7,247 nt of DNA, from NCBI GenBank assembly GCA_947073895.1, contig CAMTNN010000074.1:1-7247 (forward strand), given 5' to 3'. This stretch comes from an uncultured cyanobacterium. Its GTDB lineage: Bacteria > Cyanobacteriota > Vampirovibrionia > Gastranaerophilales > Gastranaerophilaceae. The notes under the pieces are model-generated. The model ran no database searches and was not told the DNA's origin. It saw only the letters and a program-made list of their open reading frames with translations. The number at the start of each line of letters is the position of its first letter. Position 1 is the first letter of the stretch. Shown here piece by piece: positions 1-5,598 of the stretch. The position numbers and the translations under genes were made by a program.

Positions 1-1463
1 CTAAAGCTTTGCTTAAGAATAAAGACAAATTCAAAGAAGAATTTTATAAAATAAATCTACAAGAAATGCTTACTAACACATTAGGAAAAGAAAACGTTTC
101 AGATGAACTTGTTAACAGTATTTTAAAAGAAATCAAATCATTTGAATCAAACCCTAAAACAAAAAAAGAAGGCATGGGGCGCATTATTGAAAAAATAAAT
201 AATGTTAAATACACAACCAGTAGTGATTTAGAAGTGTTAGATAAATTAAAAATAAATCATGGTGATAAAATCGGAACTTATTCAATAAAAGATGCAATCG
301 AAGCAATGATGAAATACTCGAACGATGCAATTTCGCTGAATAAACATTTAGACAAACTGGATGAAGCTGCTGCTGAAGATTTTAAGAATAGTTCTATTGC
401 CAAAAGAATGATAACAAACATCACAACAATAGCTACAACATTAGGAATTTTAGCTGTACTACCAAAGCTTTATATTAAAAGTTCTGTTGCCCCAGGAGCA
501 CGTACTGCAATGCAGTTACAAGAATCCAATACAACAGAAACTAAAAACGAAACTCAAGGCGAAATATCTTTCAAAGGTAAAGAATCAGGTTTAGGCAAAT
601 TAGGTAAATTTATTTCGAAATGCCAAAAAAATGAAAAATGGGCATCTGAATTGGAATATGACGGACATAACTTTACTCATTCACTGATGGCAGGTTTGTC
701 ATTATTTGGTTTACTATTACCAAGAGGTATGAAAGCATACAGCAGAGCTCAGGTGGATGAAAATGGTAAAAAAGATATGAGCGAAATCTATGAAATATTA
801 ATTAGAGATGTTTCTTCAAGTTTAGCAGTAGTATTTGCAGTGCCTATGCTTACAAGAGCTTTTGTATCATCTTATGAAAATTCTTCTGGTTTTGTATTAA
901 TGAACAAAGACCGTAATATGACTAAAACACAGAAATTCTTAGATATTATAAATCCATACAGTGGTTCGCATGTTATGACAAATTCGGAGATTTCATCACT
1001 ATATAACAATGTTGATTCTACCGAAAAAATGCTTAATTTCTGTAAATACATAGATAAGAACAACGGCGATTTGCATAAAATTATCTCTAAATCAGAAAAT
1101 ATTGGTGAAGTATTCAATGATGAAACAATGAAGTTATCAGATTTAGAAAAGCTTTCTAAACAAGAAAAGAATAAGAAAATTATTGAATTCTTCGAGAAAT
1201 TTGAAAAAACAGAAGCATCAGATAACAAGATTGCTAAATTAATGAAGGGTAAAATCATCAAAAAAGGTAATAAAACCAAGCAGATTAACAAAGTTGCTTC
1301 ATTTGCTCGTGGTTTGAATTCAATACCTGCAGCAATTGCAACAGCAGTTATTTCACCTGTAATCTTAGGCTGGATTATTCCGCGTCTTACTTATGCAAAT
1401 ACAAGAAGACTCCATGCTAAAGCAGAGCAGGAAAAAGCGCAAAAAGTTAATACCGCTGCATAA
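1..1463 (+). CDS. Unrecognised multi-pass membrane protein, probably 5'-truncated by the window edge
   Basis: I do not recognise this family. The reading frame is open to the left edge. A TTG at 9 could start a 484-residue product, but no ribosome binding site is visible and the first in-frame ATG is at 66, so the true start probably lies outside the window. Counting from the TTG, residues 1-130 are charged and helical. Four hydrophobic segments follow at about 134-156, 222-240, 270-290 and 436-459. The last contains GWIIPRL and is followed by a basic tail rich in Arg, Lys, Ala and Gln. Residues 335-430 form a long, Lys/Glu-rich, probably soluble helical region between the third and fourth segments. 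There are no Cys clusters, P-loop or recognisable enzyme motifs. The stop codon TAA (1461-1463) directly abuts the stop of the convergent transglycosylase gene. An inner-membrane location is inferred. Codon use and AT content match the neighbours, so there is no sign of recent transfer. Confidence 0.8.
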   Translation, partial: KALLKNKDKFKEEFYKINLQEMLTNTLGKENVSDELVNSILKEIKSFESNPKTKKEGMGRIIEKINNVKYTTSSDLEVLDKLKINHGDKIGTYSIKDAIEAMMKYSNDAISLNKHLDKLDEAAAEDFKNSSIAKRMITNITTIATTLGILAVLPKLYIKSSVAPGARTAMQLQESNTTETKNETQGEISFKGKESGLGKLGKFISKCQKNEKWASELEYDGHNFTHSLMAGLSLFGLLLPRGMKAYSRAQVDENGKKDMSEIYEILIRDVSSSLAVVFAVPMLTRAFVSSYENSSGFVLMNKDRNMTKTQKFLDIINPYSGSHVMTNSEISSLYNNVDSTEKMLNFCKYIDKNNGDLHKIISKSENIGEVFNDETMKLSDLEKLSKQEKNKKIIEFFEKFEKTEASDNKIAKLMKGKIIKKGNKTKQINKVASFARGLNSIPAAIATAVISPVILGWIIPRLTYANTRRLHAKAEQEKAQKVNTAA

Positions 1464-2129
1464 TTACAAATAATTGGCCAGAATTGAACGCACATAGTTT
1501 TGCGTTTCTTTATAAGGCGGAACACCGTCATACTTATCTACAGCACCAGGCCCAGCATTATAGGCAGCTAGCGCTAAGATAACATTACCATTATACTTAT
1601 TAAGCATTGATTTTAAGTATTTTACACCGCCTTCAACATTCTGTTCAGGATCCATTGGATTTGTAACTCCTAAACCTTTAGCTGTTGCAGGCATTAGTTG
1701 CATTAATCCCATAGCTCCAACCTTGGATTTAGCATTAGGGTTAAAGCCTGATTCCTGATTAACAAGAGCATTTACTAATTTTTCATCAACGCCATGTTTT
1801 TGTGCAACTTTTGATATCAATTCCTTTATCTTTGTTTTATTTGAATAATCAGTTTTTGTTTGCACAGAATTTACAGTATTTGTATAAAGCTGAGCATTAA
1901 CTCTTGTAGCAGGATTTGTTAACAAATCACCAAATTTAGTCTTTGCTGAAGCTTGCAGAACTTTATCAAAAGCTTTTGTCTCCTGATTAACACCATTAAC
2001 ATCAGTTTTTTCAACAGGTGCCCATTGTGTGTTCAAGCTATTTGCATAATTATTCATCTGCACAGCCCTTTGCATTGCCGATGCCTGTCCGGATGATGAT
2101 AACAAGTTTTGTATCATTGATGAAAACAT
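1464..2129 (-). CDS. Lytic transglycosylase, SLT domain (GH23-like), without obvious signal peptide
   Basis: This 221-residue protein should cleave the MurNAc-GlcNAc bond of peptidoglycan, forming 1,6-anhydroMurNAc ends. Residues 97-221 form an SLT domain with the expected motifs in order: catalytic Glu126 in [15 protein letters not shown] at 141-147, AAYNAGP at 188-194, and NYV at 211-213 near the C-terminus. All key residues are present, so it should be active. Residues 1-95 are Ser/Asn/Gln/Thr-rich with no conserved domain I recognise. The N-terminus ([10 protein letters not shown]) lacks the basic start and long hydrophobic core of a Sec signal and has no lipobox Cys. Export may therefore use another route, as for transglycosylases tied to appendage or secretion machines, or the protein acts only on release. 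The start is the ATG at 2127-2129, supported by GAAAGGA eight bases upstream. It is convergent with the membrane-protein gene and divergent from the operon at 2300. Confidence 0.95.
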   Translation of the reverse strand: MFSSMIQNLLSSSGQASAMQRAVQMNNYANSLNTQWAPVEKTDVNGVNQETKAFDKVLQASAKTKFGDLLTNPATRVNAQLYTNTVNSVQTKTDYSNKTKIKELISKVAQKHGVDEKLVNALVNQESGFNPNAKSKVGAMGLMQLMPATAKGLGVTNPMDPEQNVEGGVKYLKSMLNKYNGNVILALAAYNAGPGAVDKYDGVPPYKETQNYVRSILANYL

Positions 2130-2137
2130 ATATTTTG

Positions 2138-2144
2138 TCCTTTC
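2138..2144 (-). promoter_or_regulatory. Shine-Dalgarno of the lytic transglycosylase gene
   Basis: On the minus strand GAAAGGA lies eight bases before the ATG at 2129. This is a good match to the anti-SD and fixes the start used for the transglycosylase. Confidence 0.75.
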
Positions 2145-2158
2145 AATAATTTGTAACG

Positions 2159-2167
2159 ATTAGAACA
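2159..2167 (-). promoter_or_regulatory. Candidate extended -10 promoter for the transglycosylase gene
   Basis: On the minus strand the bases read TGTTCTAAT, that is TGn followed by TCTAAT, which matches TATAAT at five of six positions. The predicted transcription start would be near 2152, giving a leader of about 20 bases that contains the Shine-Dalgarno. I find no good -35 hexamer at 16-18 bases spacing, which is common for extended -10 promoters. The call is tentative because AT-rich DNA gives many chance -10 matches. Confidence 0.35.
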
Positions 2168-2181
2168 TGCTTAAACTTTAA

Positions 2182-2194
2182 TTTGATAATCAAA
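2182..2194. repeat. Perfect 13-bp palindrome in divergent intergenic region
   Basis: TTTGAT-A-ATCAAA has six-base arms around one central base. It lies upstream of the candidate -10 of the transglycosylase gene, where an activator or repressor dimer could bind. A second palindrome, TTAAA-C-TTTAA (2171-2181), abuts it. In such AT-rich DNA either could be chance. Confidence 0.35.
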
Positions 2195-2255
2195 AAATAC
2201 ACTAAATGGTTTAATTATTTTCTTGCACAAGTCAATTAAAAGATAGATTTTTTTT

Positions 2256-2274
2256 TAATAATATGATATTATTA
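2256..2274. promoter_or_regulatory. Perfect 19-bp AT palindrome, possible operator overlapping the operon promoter
   Basis: TAATAATAT-G-ATATTATTA has nine-base arms around one G. It follows a run of nine T (2248-2256) and ends 10 bases before the Shine-Dalgarno of the gene at 2300. The sequence TATGAT (2262-2267), five of six matches to a -10 hexamer, sits inside it, which would put the transcription start near 2274. No convincing -35 is found at the right spacing. If that -10 is real, a dimeric regulator bound here would block it. It could also form a weak all-AU hairpin if it is part of a longer leader. Being all AT apart from the centre, it may be chance. Confidence 0.35.
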
Positions 2275-2284
2275 GCTCATAATG

Positions 2285-2292
2285 AGGGAGAG
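2285..2292 (+). promoter_or_regulatory. Shine-Dalgarno supporting a GTG start
   Basis: AGGGAGAG lies seven bases before the GTG at 2300-2302. The strong match decides this GTG as the start. The nearby ATG at 2307 is in another frame. Confidence 0.75.
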
Positions 2293-2299
2293 TGCCTAA

Positions 2300-4549
2300 G
2301 TGAATAATGAAACTTTTTTAATAGAAGAATTTGATTTGGATAGTGCAAAAGATATCTGTAAACTTATAAGCGAACCTGCTTTAAGAAATAGATGTGTATC
2401 AAATGTTGCAGCAGCTACTTTAGCAACAAAATATTTTCAAGATATTGACATTGATTCAGAATCAGGAATTCACAATATTTATCAAATCCTTGAAAATATA
2501 AATATATCTGATATTTATATTAAAGACAATTATATAGATGTAAGGCTTTATTTTAATGAGAACGAAATTTTCGTTCCAAAAACTCATTTTGACAGCAACC
2601 TGCTCCCTGTTGCTTATATGTTTATTAAAATCGAAGATAATTTGTCCAGCGGAACTGTCACCGGTTTTATAACACCTGATATTATTGATACTGCAAAAGA
2701 ATATAATGGATATTATAGAATTAAAGAAGATGAATTAATTTCATTCTATGATATTGAATCAATGTTAATAAATAAAGATTCAGAGGATTTACCAAACAAT
2801 TTTGAGTCACAAGTATTTGATTACCTAGATAATAAAATGGCAGACTCAAATTCATTTTATAAGCTACTTCTTGAATCAAGAGAAGCAAGACTTAAATTGC
2901 ACAATGCTGCAAAAGCACAATGTGTTTTCAATTTTATTTCTATACCTGCAACAGGGGCAGAAATCACTGCAACAGAACAATCTGATTTTGAACTACTTGA
3001 AGAATCTACAGGAGTAGAGATGCTAGAAGATACAGAACCAGATTTTTCAATCAGCGAAGATGAGCCTGAAGAAATTGAACCAATAGAAGAAGTTCAGTCT
3101 TTAGAAATGGCTGATAGTGATTCTTTCTCTTTAGTTGATGAGGAAATGCCAAGATTGGGAATAGAAGAATCTATAATTGAACCAATTGAAGAAGTTCAAT
3201 CTTTAGAAATGGCTAACAGTGATTCTTTCTCTTTAGTTGATGAAGAAATGCCAAGCTTAGAAATTGAAGAACCTGCAACTGAAGCTATTGATGAACCAGT
3301 CGAAGAGTTAGTAACAATACAAGAAGAATATCAAGAAACAGCGGAAGAAGAACCTACTTACTCAAGTTTAGAAGCTGATTCTGATTCAGGGTTCGATTTT
3401 GACAGTGATTCTATTCAAATGCTTAATACAAATAGTTATGAAGAGCAAAGTACTTCTGATTTTTCAAGTTTTGATACTCTAGAAGATTCTGAAGATGAAA
3501 TCTCAATCGGAATGTTGGATTCTTCCTCATTAAAATTTGATGAAGAACCAATAGAACAAAATTTTGTAACAGAAGAAATACCTCAAGAAGAAATCTTTGA
3601 ACCCGCTCTTGATATTGCAGAAGATGAACCGGAAGTAAATGTAGGTGAAAGTACTGTTGAAATCCAAATAGATAATAAAGCAGATGAAGAAGATGACAGT
3701 TTTGATTTCTCGACATCAATAACTCCTAGTTTGGATGCGCTTGAAGACGAACAGGAACAAGAGACATTTGAAGAAGAAATGACTGACCTTACTGAAGAAA
3801 TGTTGGATGCACAGGATATTGACATTCCTGTTACAGAAAATGATGGCGAAAATACAGAACAAATCGATACATTGTTCAATCAGGAAGAAGAAAACGCTGC
3901 GATTCCTGTCAAAAAAGCAAAATCAAAAAATTTGTTACTTCCTATTACTCTTGTAGTAGTAATTTTAGCGGCTATTGGATACTACAGCTACACTAAATTT
4001 ACAGGACAACAGCAACCTATTAATGAAATATCAGATACTTCACAGAATACGATTCAACCTGTTGAACCGGTAAATACCCCAGAAAAGGCTGAAGAAGCTA
4101 TGCCGGTTGAAACCGTTGAAAATGTTAAATTACAATTGAATACAAATGAAGGTAATTCAGTATCAATCCCTGCAATTGAACAAAATCTGGATGCTTCAAT
4201 TACAGTTTCAAATTTAAAAGTCGAATTTGAAATACCTGCTAGTTACAAAGCCAGCAAAACAGCAGAAAGATATTTTACAAAAATGGGAAAAATTATTCAG
4301 TTAAATCTTAAAACAGAACTTCTGCTGCTATCGAATCAACCGATTACAAATAAAATAGCTGTTGAGTTAGAATTTAATAAAGGAACACAGAAATTTGAAG
4401 TAAAAGGACTTACTGCAACCAGCGGAGACCAAAAGGTTGATGAATTAATACTTAGAACCGTTAAAAGCTCATTGGATATTAATCTAAATATGAATATGAA
4501 CATATTTGGTACTGTTGCCGGAAATCCTGTGTTAGTAATTAAATTATAA
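2300..4549 (+). CDS. Single-pass membrane protein: DUF1822-like head, acidic linker, TonB/TolA-C-like outer domain
   Basis: The 749-residue product starts at a GTG with a good Shine-Dalgarno. Residues 1-160 resemble in layout the cyanobacterial DUF1822 family: a helix around RNRCVSNVAAATLATKYF (29-46), a short D-[IV]-x-[IV] strand region (71-84), then VAYMFIKI and GFITP (104-126). I matched this by eye. Residues 185-212 are helical. Residues 224-535 form a very acidic, low-complexity linker with a 34-residue tandem repeat at 259-326 and Asp/Ser runs around 357-371. The basic stretch KKAKSK (538-543) precedes one membrane helix at 545-563, so the head and linker should be cytoplasmic. The outer part ends in a domain (about 654-749) with TonB/TolA-C-like order: helix, strand, strand with TATSGDQKVDE (705-715), helix, final strand. 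It is the first gene of a probable operon, 15 bases from the sigma-like gene. By topology it could be a transmembrane partner of that protein, such as an anti-sigma or scaffold; that role is inferred. Confidence 0.9.
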   Translation: MNNETFLIEEFDLDSAKDICKLISEPALRNRCVSNVAAATLATKYFQDIDIDSESGIHNIYQILENINISDIYIKDNYIDVRLYFNENEIFVPKTHFDSNLLPVAYMFIKIEDNLSSGTVTGFITPDIIDTAKEYNGYYRIKEDELISFYDIESMLINKDSEDLPNNFESQVFDYLDNKMADSNSFYKLLLESREARLKLHNAAKAQCVFNFISIPATGAEITATEQSDFELLEESTGVEMLEDTEPDFSISEDEPEEIEPIEEVQSLEMADSDSFSLVDEEMPRLGIEESIIEPIEEVQSLEMANSDSFSLVDEEMPSLEIEEPATEAIDEPVEELVTIQEEYQETAEEEPTYSSLEADSDSGFDFDSDSIQMLNTNSYEEQSTSDFSSFDTLEDSEDEISIGMLDSSSLKFDEEPIEQNFVTEEIPQEEIFEPALDIAEDEPEVNVGESTVEIQIDNKADEEDDSFDFSTSITPSLDALEDEQEQETFEEEMTDLTEEMLDAQDIDIPVTENDGENTEQIDTLFNQEEENAAIPVKKAKSKNLLLPITLVVVILAAIGYYSYTKFTGQQQPINEISDTSQNTIQPVEPVNTPEKAEEAMPVETVENVKLQLNTNEGNSVSIPAIEQNLDASITVSNLKVEFEIPASYKASKTAERYFTKMGKIIQLNLKTELLLLSNQPITNKIAVELEFNKGTQKFEVKGLTATSGDQKVDELILRTVKSSLDINLNMNMNIFGTVAGNPVLVIKL
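3074..3277 (+). repeat. 102-bp tandem repeat, two copies, in frame
   Basis: Two adjacent copies (3074-3175 and 3176-3277) differ at about 12 positions by eye. Each encodes 34 residues beginning IEPIEEVQSLEMA and continuing with SDSFSLVDEEMP. The unit is a multiple of three, so copy number can change without a frameshift. Several differences are synonymous, and similarity is higher over the first 70 bases. It lies in the acidic linker of the DUF1822-like protein and points to linker growth by duplication. Confidence 0.9.
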
Positions 4550-4564
4550 GAAAAGAAGAGAATT

Positions 4565-5590
4565 ATGGAAAAGAAATATTACGATATTATAACTTCACTA
4601 ATAAAAGAAAATAGCAAATTTGCCGGCTGTGAACCGATATTGGAGGATATTGTCCAAGATGTTTATAATCATTCAAAAGTTGTGCTTGGTTCAGTAACGA
4701 ATGAGGATGTTATTTCTGCATACTTAAGAAAAGTTGTAGCAACATCGTTGATTACTGTACCTAAAAAACTTAACTTTAATACACGCAATAAACATCGAGT
4801 CATTAATAAAGTTGAAGAAATAACAAATATTTCACTTTCTGTAAAAGAAGAGCCTCCGGTAGAAAACACCGAAGGATTTGAAGAACCAGTTGTATTAGAA
4901 GAAGATACAACAACTTCATCTTTAGAATCTGAAGAATTAGAAATAGAGCCAACTGTTGAGACTTGTGAAGAAGAACCTGCTACAGAAGAAGTTGAAATTA
5001 TTGCTGAATCAGAACCGGAATTAGAATTTGAAGAACAAGATGTTGACAAAACTCTTGTAGACAAGATGATAAACGGAGTTACAGCTGAGCCTGAAGCGGT
5101 AGAAGATTTTACAATTGAAGAAAAGGTAGAAACGCTTGAATTCTTTGAAGAGCCAGTTAAAGAAGAAGTAGAAGAAATTAACGATTTCCAAATAGAAGAA
5201 ACAATAAATGAAACTGTTGAAGAACTTTCGTTTTTAGAAGATGCTCCTGCTTTGGATATTCAAGAAGAAACAACGGTAGAACCATTTGAATTTGAAACAA
5301 CAGAATTTGAAACTATTGAGTTAGCAGAAGAAGCAGTCATAGAAGAATACAATGTTCCTACTTTTGATTGTTTCAGTTATGAGCCTGAAGCACCAAGCTT
5401 TGATAAAGAAGATATTTGTTCAGAGTTGCAAGAGTTTGATTCAAAACATCCTGAAAAACAGATTCTTCGAATTTGCAGTCTAAAATACAAAGAACATCTT
5501 TCTGTTTCAGAAATAGCAGAAAACTTGTCTATTTCAGAAGAAGTTGTTTTAGATACTTTAAATGATATTATAGAACTGGTAAAGGATTAA
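4565..5590 (+). CDS. Sigma-70-like protein with region-2-like and region-4-like domains split by a long acidic linker
   Basis: This 341-residue protein starts at an ATG 15 bases after the previous stop, with a weak purine-rich site (GAAGAG, 4555-4560). Residues 1-75 match the pattern of ECF sigma region 2: LEDIVQDVYNH (26-36) corresponds to the core-binding consensus DLVQEVF, and AYLRKVVATSLI (52-63) to the region 2.3/2.4 pattern of the type AWLYRIARNLAID. It is followed by a basic patch (68-82). Residues 93-283 are acidic and low in complexity, rich in Glu, Thr, Val and Pro. Residues 293-339 match sigma region 4: PEKQILRI, then LSVSEIAENLSISEEVV, the helix-turn-helix. Typical ECF sigma factors are about 160-220 residues with a short linker, so the roughly 190-residue insert is unusual. 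The region 2 match is partial; the usual aromatic and basic promoter-melting residues are thin, so it could be a degenerate sigma factor or an RNA polymerase-binding regulator. It sits between the membrane protein and the zinc-ribbon ATPase and is probably co-transcribed with both. Confidence 0.85.
   Translation: MEKKYYDIITSLIKENSKFAGCEPILEDIVQDVYNHSKVVLGSVTNEDVISAYLRKVVATSLITVPKKLNFNTRNKHRVINKVEEITNISLSVKEEPPVENTEGFEEPVVLEEDTTTSSLESEELEIEPTVETCEEEPATEEVEIIAESEPELEFEEQDVDKTLVDKMINGVTAEPEAVEDFTIEEKVETLEFFEEPVKEEVEEINDFQIEETINETVEELSFLEDAPALDIQEETTVEPFEFETTEFETIELAEEAVIEEYNVPTFDCFSYEPEAPSFDKEDICSELQEFDSKHPEKQILRICSLKYKEHLSVSEIAENLSISEEVVLDTLNDIIELVKD
5581..5586 (+). promoter_or_regulatory. Shine-Dalgarno for the zinc-ribbon ATPase gene, inside the preceding gene
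   Basis: AAAGGA overlaps the last codons of the sigma-like gene and lies 12 bases before the ATG at 5599, somewhat farther than usual. An in-frame TAG at 5596-5598 rules out any earlier start. The arrangement suggests translational coupling between the two genes. Confidence 0.5.
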
Positions 5591-5598
5591 ACAACTAG

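Noticed and set aside
872..1291. 139-codon minus-strand open frame inside the membrane-protein gene
   Set aside because: Its Leu/Ile/Ser/Phe-rich product is the antisense of a Lys/Glu-rich coding region, there is no convincing ribosome site or domain, and the plus-strand gene explains the region.
2223..2251. TTGCAC as a -35 hexamer for the operon promoter
   Set aside because: At 17 bases spacing the -10 would be GATTTT, a poor match, and the better TATGAT is 33 bases away.
3423..3879. Two overlapping minus-strand open frames of 98 codons each opposite the acidic linker
   Set aside because: Leu/His- and Ser-rich low-complexity products arise from the antisense of GAA/GAT-rich codons; no independent evidence of coding.
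4669..5064. 131-codon minus-strand open frame opposite the sigma-like gene
   Set aside because: The Ser/Thr-rich product is the antisense of the acidic linker and of part of the region-2-like domain; no domain is recognisable.
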